Below are positions 9,243-17,723 of a stretch of 37,322 nucleotides of DNA, piece after piece. Under the pieces are notes generated by a model. That model saw only the letters and a list, made by a program, of their open reading frames with translations, was not told where the DNA came from and did no database searches. Numbering within the stretch: position 1 is the stretch's first letter; each line of letters opens with the position of its first letter. Where the stretch lies: positions 1 to 37,322 of the forward strand of contig CAYVQF010000057.1 of assembly GCA_964454015.1 (NCBI GenBank), in the 5' to 3' direction. The position numbers were made by a program, and so were the translations under genes. Source of the stretch: CAYVQF01 sp964454015. GTDB taxonomy: Bacteria > Myxococcota_A > Bradymonadia > UBA4248.

Positions 9243-10541
9243 TCATCCAGGCTCGGCCAACTTCCCCGCAGCACACGGCAAGAGCAGGGTAAACACCGCG
9301 CCGCCCTGGGGCGCGTTACCGCCTGTCACCTGACCGCCAAAGAGCTCCACCCGCCGCTTGATCAAATAGAGCCCCAGCCCTGTCCCGCTGCTCTTGCCAT
9401 AGGTCGCAAAAGGCTCAAACAAGCGCGCCAAGACCGGCTCTGGCAACCCGACCCCGTTGTCGCGGACGCTGACCTGAACCAGCGGGCCAGGTTGCAACGC
9501 CACCGACACCCACACCGTCGTCGCACCGGCTTGCGCCGCGTTGCGCAACATGTCGCGAAACACCAGAGTCAAGGACTCAGGATCGCCCGTGATGCTGCAC
9601 ACTGGAAACGCACCTTGACGCACGATCTGCAATTCCCTGACGTCCCTCTCCAAAGCCTCCAACAACGGCATCAACGCAAAGGAGCGCGCCTCGACCACGC
9701 CTTGCGCCCGGATGCCCGCCACCGTCGCCTCTACCCAGGCCTGCATCCTATTGTAGGCCTCGACGGCATCGGCGATCGCCGCCGCACAGACTTCGCTCTC
9801 TTGCCGCGTCTTCTGAACATAGCCCAAACTCAGCCCCATCCCCATCAAGGAATTGCGAAGCTCGTGGAGGAAGTGGCCGAGGTTGGTCAGGGTGCTCGCC
9901 AATGCGATGTCCATGCTCTTCGTCGCCATCGCCTCAGAGGCGTCCAGCGCCAAGCGCAGCGCCTCGTTCTGCCGACGCAGACATCGCTGACGCCCCGTCA
10001 AGTGAGCCATCAAAAAGCCCGTACTCAGGCCCGCCACAAACAGAACCAACAGCACCGGCTCGGCAGCGAACAGCAGCGCGACGCCAAAGGTCGGCACACC
10101 GCACATCAACACGAAGACCCACGTCAGACTGAAGATGCGCCCATGGATAGACACGATCACCAGGCACGCAATGCCACCCCACACAAGGGTCGCCGGCACC
10201 GCAGTGTTAACCGCCACCACCGTCACCGCCGCCAAGCCCAACACCGTGTCGGCAACGGTCAGCACCGGTCCCCAGGGACCCCGACCGCGCAGACGATGAA
10301 AGGTGTAGGAACACAGACAACACAACGTGAACAGTAAGACCGGCAACCATGCGTGCTCAAAGCGCGTCGCCCCAGCCAGCGGCGCCCACACGACCTGCAA
10401 GATCATCACCACACAGAAGGCCAGCCACTGCAGAGCCAGCAATCTCAACGACAGCGCAAGGCTGAGCTCCAACGCATCGTAAGACGCCTTGAACGCATCC
10501 CACTCTCTGCGCGGCCACCGCAAGATACTGTCCACGCGCAT
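9243..10541 (-). CDS. membrane sensor histidine kinase
   Basis: The product is about 432 residues, reading from an ATG at 10541 that has AGGGTGG upstream. The N-terminal 180 residues hold about six hydrophobic membrane segments with very short loops, so the sensing part is the membrane itself. A coiled-coil and a dimerisation helix follow, with the likely phospho-acceptor His226 in FLHELRNSLMG. The ATPase lobe shows the N box at about 334 (RNAAQAG), DNGVGL at 361-366 and GTGLGLYL at 386-393. No response regulator lies next to it in this window, so it is an orphan kinase. The gene lies between the diguanylate cyclase (166 bases upstream) and the large kinase (122 bases downstream), all in the same direction. 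The input signal is unknown. Confidence 0.88.
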   Translation of the reverse strand: MRVDSILRWPRREWDAFKASYDALELSLALSLRLLALQWLAFCVVMILQVVWAPLAGATRFEHAWLPVLLFTLCCLCSYTFHRLRGRGPWGPVLTVADTVLGLAAVTVVAVNTAVPATLVWGGIACLVIVSIHGRIFSLTWVFVLMCGVPTFGVALLFAAEPVLLVLFVAGLSTGFLMAHLTGRQRCLRRQNEALRLALDASEAMATKSMDIALASTLTNLGHFLHELRNSLMGMGLSLGYVQKTRQESEVCAAAIADAVEAYNRMQAWVEATVAGIRAQGVVEARSFALMPLLEALERDVRELQIVRQGAFPVCSITGDPESLTLVFRDMLRNAAQAGATTVWVSVALQPGPLVQVSVRDNGVGLPEPVLARLFEPFATYGKSSGTGLGLYLIKRRVELFGGQVTGGNAPQGGAVFTLLLPCAAGKLAEPG

Positions 10542-10707
10542 CGCCCACCCTGCGCACATGCAACATTGGGAATCACTGAAGATTCGGCCCAAGAGCCACA
10601 CGAGCTAGCTTTTCAGGTTCAATTGGGAAAGTCTACAGCGTCACCCAAAGAAGCACCCGCACCGAATCTCCCCACACTTACCCCAACTTGACCAAAACTG
10701 ACCACCC

Positions 10708-12846
10708 TCAAACCGCGCGACGCACACAATCGCGCCCCTCGGCCTTACACCGATACAGCGCCTGATCCGCAGCCGAAACCAACGCGCCAAGCTCAGCTCC
10801 CTGCGTGGGAAAAGACGCCACCCCCAAACTCAAGGTCACGCGCAGCGTACCCTTCTCCGTCTCGAACGCCTTCGCCGCCACTTTCTTGCGCAAACGTTCC
10901 GCCAACAGCATCGCCCCTTCCACCGACGTGTCCTCGAGCAGCACGACCATCTCCTCCCCACCGTAGCGACCGATGATGTCCGTGCAGCGCAAGGTCTCAC
11001 CAAAAATCTTGGCCACACCACGCAGCACCTCATCCCCCACGGGATGGCCATAGGTGTCATTCACCTTCTTGAAAAAATCGATGTCCGTCATGATCAGCGC
11101 CGCAGGCTGCTTCGACCGCTCACAACGCGCCAACGCCTCCCGAGCCCGCTCGTGGAACGTTCGCCGATTCAACAACTGCGTCAACCCATCCGTCGTCGCC
11201 AAGCGCTCCATGTTGTCGTACATCTGCGCGTTGGCAATGGCCACCGCCACCTGATTGGCCACCACCTCCAACATCTCCCGCCGACTCCGCACCAGCTCAC
11301 CCCCCACGACGAAAGAACCCAGCGCCCGGCCTTGCGCAACCAAAGGCAGAACCAACAACTGGCGTACCCCTTTCACCTTGTGCTGCGAAGAAAAAATGTA
11401 GCCAACATCGCTGTTCCACTCTCCGCAAGGGAGAAAATGCCGCATCTTGATCGCCATCGAGACCAACCCGTGGTTGCTCTCGAAGCTCACACCCTCGAGG
11501 CCATTCAATCGCGCCCCCGCCACGGCCGCAATGCGGTGTTGATCCTGCTCCGCATCGTAGAGCGTGATCGCCCCATAGTCATAGGACACCATCGACTTCA
11601 CTGTCTCCAGAGAGAGCTTCAACACCTCGCTGAGCTGCAGCGCCGTCGCCAACACCCGAGAAGCTTCGTAAAATTGGCTCAGATCGTACTTCGCCTGCTC
11701 CATCTTCAGCGTCAAACGCTCACTCTGCAGGGTCCGCGTGATCTGCTCTACCGTCGCCATGACCAGCGCCTCCTCCGCCGCCGAGAACGGTCGCGCCTCG
11801 ACCCGGTCCACACAAAGCACCGCCCGCACCTCATCGCCCTCGCGCAGAGGTACACCCAAAAATGCCCCGACCCGCACCCCCTCCCGCTGATAGGACAAAC
11901 CAGGAAATCCCGGCCTACAACCATGCAGGCGAATCACCTCGTTGTGACGCGCAACCCCACCCACCACACCGCTGCCAATCTTGATCGGCTCACTCTGCAA
12001 CGCTCGCCCCGCACTATACTCGCGCAGGACCAACACCTCTTCGCCCTGATCCACCCAAAACAACGCCACATGCTCCGCACCCAAGCCGTGACGCAGCAGC
12101 GCCAAAGACTGCTGGGTCGAACGCGCACACGCATCCACCGCACCAGCCAGCAAGCCCGCACGCAACTCCTGCCGCACGACCGCGCCCGACTCCGTGGCAG
12201 CGACACCCTCTTGGCCCGACGCTTCAATCCGCAGCTCCCGCGCCCGCTGCTTCACCAAACGACCTTCCGCACGCAGACGCTGCGCGTGCTGCCGTTGTAG
12301 ACCCATCACCACCCGACGATGAAAGAGCAAATACAACGTCGCAAAAGCCACCACCAACGCCAACCGCAGCAAGACCCGCGCGCTCACTTCAGCCCCTGAA
12401 CCCAAGGCACCAGCAAACCAGGGCAACACCTCGAGCGCCACCGCAGACACCACCAAAGCAAAGCCCACCCGACGACCATTCACCGTCACCAAATAGGCCA
12501 CCAACGCGTATACCAACGGATGCAGCACCTCAGCCAGAGCGCCCGACCAAGCCAACGCCACGTGCAACGCCAACAAGCCACTCAAACCCATGCGGAATGC
12601 CAAAGACGGCGCCTCCTTGCCCGTCCCTGCCCGCCACCACCATTGCTGCACCACCACCGCCCCGTACACCGCCAGCGCTGCCATCTGCAACCACATCACC
12701 TGGCCGTGCGGGCCCCAATCACCCCGGACGAGCGCCAAAGACGCAACCACCAGAACCAGCCCGTGCATGACCGGGCCAAGGGTGAGGGGTAGCCCCGCGC
12801 TCAATGCGAACTCTCGTGACGGTGATCCCTGCGCTATCGTCGCCAT
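10708..12846 (-). CDS. diguanylate cyclase with membrane domain and two GAF domains
   Basis: The product is about 712 residues and should make cyclic-di-GMP from two GTP. The first 180 residues hold roughly five or six membrane segments. Two GAF-like domains follow at about 235-375 and 395-545. The GGDEF domain occupies about 550-710: it has the Mg/GTP signature DIDFFKKVNDTYGH at 588-601 and the active loop RYGGEEM at 627-633. The loop is GGEE followed by Met instead of the usual Phe, which is still compatible with activity. An inhibitory I-site RxxD (RCTD, 620-623) lies exactly five residues before the loop, so product inhibition is expected. The start codon follows ftsB by only 12 bases, so the two are probably co-transcribed. 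Effector of the GAF domains is unknown. Confidence 0.92.
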   Translation of the reverse strand: MATIAQGSPSREFALSAGLPLTLGPVMHGLVLVVASLALVRGDWGPHGQVMWLQMAALAVYGAVVVQQWWWRAGTGKEAPSLAFRMGLSGLLALHVALAWSGALAEVLHPLVYALVAYLVTVNGRRVGFALVVSAVALEVLPWFAGALGSGAEVSARVLLRLALVVAFATLYLLFHRRVVMGLQRQHAQRLRAEGRLVKQRARELRIEASGQEGVAATESGAVVRQELRAGLLAGAVDACARSTQQSLALLRHGLGAEHVALFWVDQGEEVLVLREYSAGRALQSEPIKIGSGVVGGVARHNEVIRLHGCRPGFPGLSYQREGVRVGAFLGVPLREGDEVRAVLCVDRVEARPFSAAEEALVMATVEQITRTLQSERLTLKMEQAKYDLSQFYEASRVLATALQLSEVLKLSLETVKSMVSYDYGAITLYDAEQDQHRIAAVAGARLNGLEGVSFESNHGLVSMAIKMRHFLPCGEWNSDVGYIFSSQHKVKGVRQLLVLPLVAQGRALGSFVVGGELVRSRREMLEVVANQVAVAIANAQMYDNMERLATTDGLTQLLNRRTFHERAREALARCERSKQPAALIMTDIDFFKKVNDTYGHPVGDEVLRGVAKIFGETLRCTDIIGRYGGEEMVVLLEDTSVEGAMLLAERLRKKVAAKAFETEKGTLRVTLSLGVASFPTQGAELGALVSAADQALYRCKAEGRDCVRRAV

Positions 12847-12858
12847 GGCTCCCTGCCC

Positions 12859-13158
12859 CTATCGAACACTGCGCTCCGGCCGATTGAGAAGAATCACCAA
12901 CTCATCCCGACGTACCATCCCCAACTCGTCCCGGACGCTGCGCTCAATCGCCCGGGGATCACTCCGCAACGCCTCGATGCGCAGCGCCAACGCCGCGTTC
13001 ACCTCCTGCAAAGCGGCGTTACCGGCACGCAGCTCCACCAAATCGGCCTGCATGCGCAAGTAGTCCTCTTCGCCACCATCCGTCGCAACGCGATAGCCGA
13101 GCAACATCACCCCAACCACGAACACAAAGCCAAGCACCAGCTTGATCACGTTTCCCAT
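12859..13158 (-). CDS. ftsB: septum formation initiator FtsB/DivIC-like protein
   Basis: The product is about 99 residues, close to the normal FtsB length. The ATG at 13158 is preceded by GGAGG five to six bases upstream; the longer open frame has no such support. There is one membrane segment near the N-terminus (VIKLVLGFVFVVGVMLLGY), then a coiled coil rich in Leu, Ala and Glu (MQADLVELRAGNAALQEVN). The end, DPRAIERSVRDELGMVRRDE, carries the pattern seen at the C-terminal end of FtsB (a Pro/Glu/Arg-Glu-x-Leu-Gly-Met segment). In the known family the protein joins FtsL and FtsQ in the divisome. In this window it heads the diguanylate cyclase gene. Confidence 0.85.
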   Translation of the reverse strand: MGNVIKLVLGFVFVVGVMLLGYRVATDGGEEDYLRMQADLVELRAGNAALQEVNAALALRIEALRSDPRAIERSVRDELGMVRRDELVILLNRPERSVR

Positions 13159-13211
13159 CGCACCCTCCGCCGCGCATTCGTCGCGTCCTGCACCCTCGGT
13201 ACCATGGGCCC

Positions 13212-13242
13212 GCAAAGGTGACAAAATTTGGACCGCCTTTGC
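13212..13242. repeat. inverted repeat in the region upstream of ftsB
   Basis: GCAAAGG at 13212-13218 and CCTTTGC at 13236-13242 form a perfect 7-bp inverted repeat with a 17-base AT-richer spacer, about 55-85 bases upstream of the ftsB start codon. It could be an operator or a leader hairpin. No clear -35/-10 pair was found around it. Confidence 0.35.
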
Positions 13243-13388
13243 CCGCAAAACACCGCCCCACACCCACACTCACCCACCAACAGGCCCTGCTCAGCCAATG
13301 GTCACCCGGACCCGCCCCTTTCAACCGAGCAGGCAGGCAACACAGGCATCCGGGCGCATCCCTCGCGACGGCGCGGGCGATCCCCCCG

Positions 13389-14594
13389 CTAAACGAAGAG
13401 TGAGCGCAGCAAAACCCCGTCGCTCCGTATCCCGTACAGCGCCCGCGTGGCCGTGATCAGCGTATCCGGCAGGTAGCGACCCCACATCTTGATCGGCAGC
13501 TCATCGATGTGCGTCTGCGGTGAATAGGCGACGGTGAACAAAAACTCGATGAGATAGCGCGCGTTCTCGGCGATCTGACCCGCATAGGGCTGCCTCTCTC
13601 GCAAACGCAATATCCGCAGCTCATGGAGAGAGCGGCCGAACTCCGACTCAATCAGCTCCGGGAAATTGGTCAACACCACCTCGGTCCGGATCGTGCGGGC
13701 GCCACTCTCGACGTAATCGGCGAAATTGCGCCGCGCCGTGTCTGGCACCAGCCCGCGCAACCCCGCAATGGACCAGTCCATTTTCCGCCCCTCATCCACA
13801 ATCTGGGGCACAGGAGCGAGCTGAAGATCGACCAACAAATTGATGGCGTTGTAATGGCCCCGATGCTCTTGGCGCTCCACCACCGTCGCGTTGGGGATCT
13901 CCGCCAGCACCGCCTCCGCTCGGGCCAACTCATCCTCGTCACCAATCACCTTGAAACCGACGATGTCGTTGATGACCAACGCCTCGCGGTCGAGATGAAT
14001 GCGGCCATGTCTGAAGCCCTCGGCGACCTGCGCTTCCGCCCGGATGAAGTCCTCCTTCATCTCCACTTCTGAGCTCGTCAGCTTCGTCAGCGAGTCCACC
14101 CCGCGCTCCCGCGCGCGTTGCGCCGCAAAGACCTCAGCCTCACGCCGGATCGCGCCGGCCAACGCATCAGCCATCCGATAAGCCGCTTTCTCTGCCGCCC
14201 GCTGCGGGCGCTTGATCCGGCTGATGGCCACCAAACCGCGCGCCGGCGCAAAGAGCAACACCGCGTCGACGGGCAAACGCGGAAAATACTCCTCTGGGCG
14301 CGCCTCATAACGCTCCCGCAGCTCACGCATCCGCACCGTCTCGATGGGCACACAGGCCAGAAGCCGCTCCCGCAGCCGGTGCTTGAAGGTCAGCCGCTCG
14401 ACGGACAAACCCTCGCCATAGAGACGACTTAAAAAACCCAGCATGAACTCTTGTGACGTCGGCGACGCCACCGCACTCTCATAGAGAAATATCTCCGTCA
14501 ATCGCCGCCCATCATCGGGCCGACAATCGTCGTGGAGCCAGCGCAAGGTGATGTCGCAAAGCTCATCTCGATGTAAGAGGCCTGTCAAATACAC
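13389..14594 (-). CDS. unknown protein with faint RelA/SpoT-like features
   Basis: The product is about 401 residues from a GTG at 14594 that has GAGGG upstream; a TTG at 14654 would add 20 residues and has no ribosome site. I do not recognise the family with certainty. In the centre there is DIVGFKVIG (about 210-218) followed 26 residues later by HRGHYNAINLLVDLQL (about 244-259). This spacing and pattern recall the D-h-x-G-h-R-h and (N)GY-x-(S/A)-h-H-x-x-h stretches of RelA/SpoT-type (p)ppGpp synthetases, although the usual His of the second motif is Asn here and the basic catalytic segment upstream is not evident. The N-terminal 190 residues are helical and charged, with no membrane segment. 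If it is an RSH relative it is likely degenerate. It is transcribed towards ftsB with a 230-base gap. Confidence 0.4.
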   Translation of the reverse strand: MYLTGLLHRDELCDITLRWLHDDCRPDDGRRLTEIFLYESAVASPTSQEFMLGFLSRLYGEGLSVERLTFKHRLRERLLACVPIETVRMRELRERYEARPEEYFPRLPVDAVLLFAPARGLVAISRIKRPQRAAEKAAYRMADALAGAIRREAEVFAAQRARERGVDSLTKLTSSEVEMKEDFIRAEAQVAEGFRHGRIHLDREALVINDIVGFKVIGDEDELARAEAVLAEIPNATVVERQEHRGHYNAINLLVDLQLAPVPQIVDEGRKMDWSIAGLRGLVPDTARRNFADYVESGARTIRTEVVLTNFPELIESEFGRSLHELRILRLRERQPYAGQIAENARYLIEFLFTVAYSPQTHIDELPIKMWGRYLPDTLITATRALYGIRSDGVLLRSLFV

Positions 14595-14893
14595 TCTGCC
14601 CTCGTCACTCTGCGGCGCTCTCCGCTCTGCTCGCGTCCCCTCACCGCCGGTCAAGAGCCCAAAGGACCAGCCATCTCCGCCTTCAACCGCAACCCATCCC
14701 GGCGGCGCCCTGGCGCTTCGCTGATGCCAACTTCATGGCCAAACCAGCGCTACCCTCACGACGATGGTAAACCGGTGCCAAGCCATAGCGCATATTGCAC
14801 CTACACGCAACAACCTTTTACCACCCTCTCCATTCAGGGTGGACGCCGTCACACCACCCTGCCTTGGCGGTGCCAGCCCTCACCCGCACCCGC
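14595..14893. other. intergenic region with alternative hairpins
   Basis: No gene is supported in this stretch between the PSP1 gene and the RSH-like gene. At 14821-14827 (CCACCCT), 14836-14842 (AGGGTGG) and 14854-14860 (CCACCCT) three short blocks are placed so that the central one can pair with either flank, giving two mutually exclusive 7-bp hairpins. They lie 34-73 bases beyond the stop codon of the PSP1 gene. No T-run follows on the minus strand, so this is not a classical terminator. Confidence 0.4.
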
Positions 14894-16534
14894 TCACTCG
14901 CCCCCTTCGCGGGGCGGCTCGCCCTCTGGCCGCCCCTTGTTGCCCCCACCCCGTCGGCGCGGCCGCCGCCGGCGAGCCGGGCTGGCCCCATCGTCAGCGC
15001 TGCCAGGACGCCCAGCAACGCGACCCTCCGCAGACTCGGACCCAGCCGACTCACTCCGCTGCCCTCCGGCCACAGCGCTCTCCCCAAGCACACCTCCGCC
15101 ACCCTCGGCCCCCCGCTTGCCTCCTGAACGCCGCCGCCGACTCCTCTTGCGGTCGCCCCCTGCCTCTCTTGGGGCCTCGGCCGCCGCCACACCACGCTCA
15201 CCACCTGACGCCGGACGCGGCCCAGCCGCATTACGCTCACCACCTGACGCCGGACGCGGCCCAGCCGCATTACGCTCACCACCTGACGCCGGACGCGNNN
15301 NNNNNNNNNNNNNNNNNNNNNNNNNNNNNNNNNNNNNNNNNNNNNNNNNNNNNNNNNNNNNNNNNNNNNNNNNNNNNNNNNNNNNNNNNNNNNNNNNACG
15401 CTCACCACCTGACGCCGGACGCGACCCAGCCGCACCACGCTCACCACCTGACGCCGGACGCGACCCAGCCGCACCACGCTCACCACCTGACGCCGGACGC
15501 GGCCGAAGCGCACCACGCTCTCCGCGACCATGGCCTCTCTCGCCCCCACCTTCTCCGCCGCCACCATGACGCTCCCGGTGCACCGTCGCCCGATGCTGCC
15601 CTGAGCGCGACGCCTTGGCCTCCGTCGAAGCACCATCGAGCTGCAGACGCACCGGCTCGAGCGGAAAGGCGTCGGGCAACGTCGCCGGATCGGGGTCGAG
15701 CACCACGTCGTCCAACGCCAAGGTCGCGCGCGTTCCATCCATGTGCACCACATCGACACCGCGCTTGAGCACATCGACCTCGGTCACCTTGGCCACACCC
15801 AGACGCGTCAAGCAACGCCGATTGCGCTTGGGCATCTCCTTGCGCCCGCCCAAGTATCCGCTGTACTCATAGGCCAGACAGCACATCAAACGACCGCACA
15901 TCCCGGACACCCGCTTGGGATTGAGCGCCAAACCCTGCGCCTTCACCATCTTGATGGCCACCGGCTCGAAGTCCGTCAAAAAGCGCGCGCAACACATCAC
16001 CTGGCCACACGACCCCATGCCCCCCAAAATACCCGCCCCATGCCGGGGGCCGAGCTGCAACATCTCGATGGACAGACCCAGACGCTGCCCCAATTCACGC
16101 ACCATCCGCCGAAAATCCACCCGCTCCTCTGCAGAGAAGGCAATCGTCACCCGACGCCGATCCAGGCTCAGCTCCGCCGCGATGATCTTCATCTCCGGGC
16201 CGTCGCTGAACGCCAACGCCGAAGCCGTCCGCACCGCCTTCTCCTCGATGAGCCGGTTCTCTGCATCCGTCTCCAAATCCTGAGCCGACGCCAAACGCAC
16301 CATCGAGGCCAAAGTGTTGGGAGCCACCACCCGGCGGAAACGGCACCCCTCCGTCTCACCCAGAATCAGAACCTTCTTCACCCGCACCACCACCGCCACG
16401 CCCGACTCCAGCAGACGCCCACCCGTGTCGACCTCCACCCGCCGACCCCAGCGCCCCAGACGCACCCATATCACCTCGAAGAGCCTGCGTTTGCCCCCAA
16501 AAGGAAGCCGACCACTTACCGACTTTTCACTCAT
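14894..16534 (-). CDS. ricT: PSP1-domain protein, RicT/YaaT-like, with tandem-repeat tail
   Basis: The N-terminal 300 residues are a PSP1-domain protein related to RicT (YaaT). Two cysteine clusters typical of the family are present: GSCGQVMCCARFL (Cys176, 181, 182) and SGMCGRLMCC (Cys213, 218, 219). In Bacillus the homologue forms an Fe-S complex that affects RNA processing and sporulation; other bacteria use it in less defined roles. Beyond residue 300 there is a long Gly/Arg/Ser-rich disordered tail. It contains a 13-residue tandem repeat (RPASGGER + G/N + AAG + S/P) and ends in a basic RRRRPRRRGGG stretch. The assembly has 100 unknown bases inside this tail, so the true protein length is not known. 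The gene follows holB by 33 bases, a pairing also seen in other delta-proteobacteria. The tail is unusual for a RicT protein and may bind nucleic acid. Confidence 0.85.
   Translation of the reverse strand: MSEKSVSGRLPFGGKRRLFEVIWVRLGRWGRRVEVDTGGRLLESGVAVVVRVKKVLILGETEGCRFRRVVAPNTLASMVRLASAQDLETDAENRLIEEKAVRTASALAFSDGPEMKIIAAELSLDRRRVTIAFSAEERVDFRRMVRELGQRLGLSIEMLQLGPRHGAGILGGMGSCGQVMCCARFLTDFEPVAIKMVKAQGLALNPKRVSGMCGRLMCCLAYEYSGYLGGRKEMPKRNRRCLTRLGVAKVTEVDVLKRGVDVVHMDGTRATLALDDVVLDPDPATLPDAFPLEPVRLQLDGASTEAKASRSGQHRATVHRERHGGGGEGGGERGHGRGERGALRPRPASGGERGAAGSRPASGGERGAAGSRPASGGERXXXXXXXXXXXXXXXXXXXXXXXXXXXXXXXXXXRPASGGERNAAGPRPASGGERNAAGPRPASGGERGVAAAEAPREAGGDRKRSRRRRSGGKRGAEGGGGVLGESAVAGGQRSESAGSESAEGRVAGRPGSADDGASPARRRRPRRRGGGNKGRPEGEPPREGGE
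15194..15514. repeat. 39-bp tandem repeat interrupted by the scaffold gap
   Basis: The unit starts acgctcaccacctgacgccg on the plus strand. Copies begin at 15194, 15233 and 15272 before the gap and at 15398, 15437 and 15476 after it, so six full or partial units are visible. The unit encodes 13 residues on the minus strand. Units to the left of the gap read ERNAAGP and those to the right ERGAAGS, so the two sides are not identical. The gap replaces the middle of the array. Confidence 0.95.
15298..15397. other. assembly gap of exactly 100 N
   Basis: The 100-N run is a placeholder of conventional size. The missing sequence must be 13 + 39k bases for the flanking units to keep register, and 100 does not satisfy this. 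The true distance, and hence the repeat copy number, is unknown. Confidence 0.97.
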
Positions 16535-16567
16535 CCCGTCTCGTTCCAGCTCGCTGCGGCGTTCTAC

Positions 16568-17596
16568 TCACCTCGATCCCCCCGACATCCTGTCACGTCC
16601 AAAAACCGGACGCAATCGGAAGATCAAGTGCTCCAACGCCAAGGTTTGATTCACATTGCCGCGCAACGCCCGCCGCACCTGCTCAACGCACTCGAAAGCC
16701 GCAATGATGGTATCCACGTCCACACGACCAGCGCGCTCCAACAGGCCCTCTCGACGCGACACATGTATCACCTCGGCCCCAGAACCACACGCCCCCACCA
16801 CCGCCAGGTCGCGTAGATAGGTCGACAACAAACGCAAAAACACCGGCACCAACTCTCCCTGACCTGAAATCTCCTTCGCCAAGTCGATGGCCTGAGCCGG
16901 ATCCTCCAGCGTCTCCATCGCATCGAGAAAGCCATACACCTCACCCAAGGCACCGCTGTCGCTCCAACTCGAAGCCTCCCCAGGGCTCCCCATGGCCACC
17001 GCAGCCACCCGCTGGGCCAAGTCCTCGGGTCGCCCCTGCGCCACCAACTGGGCACACACCTCCTGCCAGGAAAACGGCGCCAAACGCACCACCTGACAGC
17101 GACTCCGCACCGTCGGCAACAGACCATGCGCCTGATCCGTCAACAGTAAAAACTGCGTCTGCGAACCGGGCTCCTCCAGGGTCTTCAATATCGCGTTGCC
17201 TGCAGCGTCTTGCATGGCATGCGCATCATCGATGATCACCACCCGCAGCCGCGCTTCAAAAGGATTGCACGACACATCCTGCTGCAACTGCCTGATCTGG
17301 GCGATGCTGATGTAAACCCCGCTTGGCCTCAATATCAGAAAATCCGGGTGACCATCCTTCTCGATGCGCCGACAGTGACGACAGACACCACAGCGCCTCA
17401 GGCCACCCAACCCCACCCCCAACTGGCTCTCTTCACACAGCAACACCTGCGCAAAAGCCCGCGCCAAGGCGAGCTTCCCTATCCCTCTCCGGCCACTGAA
17501 GAGCAAGGCATGGTGCACACGCCCCGTGGATGCCGCCCGCAGCAAACCTCGCTTCGCCGCAGCATGACCCACGATTTCGGAAAAACAATCTACCAT
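16568..17596 (-). CDS. holB: DNA polymerase III delta-prime subunit
   Basis: The product is about 342 residues, near the normal length of the clamp-loader subunit HolB. The start at 17596 (MVDCFSEIVGH) fits the family's N-terminus, while the frame upstream does not. The AAA+ P-loop is SGRRGIGKLALA at about 34-45. The zinc module typical of this subunit is visible as Cys54 plus CGVCRHC at 69-75. The Walker B-equivalent is IIDDAHAM (121-128) and the sensor-1 motif is SRC at 165-167. The gene precedes ricT and is read towards it. The HEAT gene runs divergently from 17724. This is a housekeeping gene: the protein forms part of the gamma complex that loads the beta clamp. Confidence 0.93.
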   Translation of the reverse strand: MVDCFSEIVGHAAAKRGLLRAASTGRVHHALLFSGRRGIGKLALARAFAQVLLCEESQLGVGLGGLRRCGVCRHCRRIEKDGHPDFLILRPSGVYISIAQIRQLQQDVSCNPFEARLRVVIIDDAHAMQDAAGNAILKTLEEPGSQTQFLLLTDQAHGLLPTVRSRCQVVRLAPFSWQEVCAQLVAQGRPEDLAQRVAAVAMGSPGEASSWSDSGALGEVYGFLDAMETLEDPAQAIDLAKEISGQGELVPVFLRLLSTYLRDLAVVGACGSGAEVIHVSRREGLLERAGRVDVDTIIAAFECVEQVRRALRGNVNQTLALEHLIFRLRPVFGRDRMSGGSR

Positions 17597-17723
17597 CGCC
17601 CTACCCTCTAACACTGCCTCCCCTTGCCGACCCAACCGTCTTCCACTATTCAAGGCCCTCGCCAGCGTCGCCATCTTAGGCCTTCTCTGGACCTCAGTCA
17701 CCCTCGCCGTTGAACCCTACGCC

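Noticed and set aside
10689..10703. Two TGACC repeats spaced 10 bases apart just upstream of the second kinase gene
   Set aside because: Such 5-base repeats are expected by chance, and no promoter was found beside them.
14724..15768. Long plus-strand open frames across the repeat array
   Set aside because: They are mirror frames of the RicT-like gene's low-complexity tail, with no start-site or domain support.
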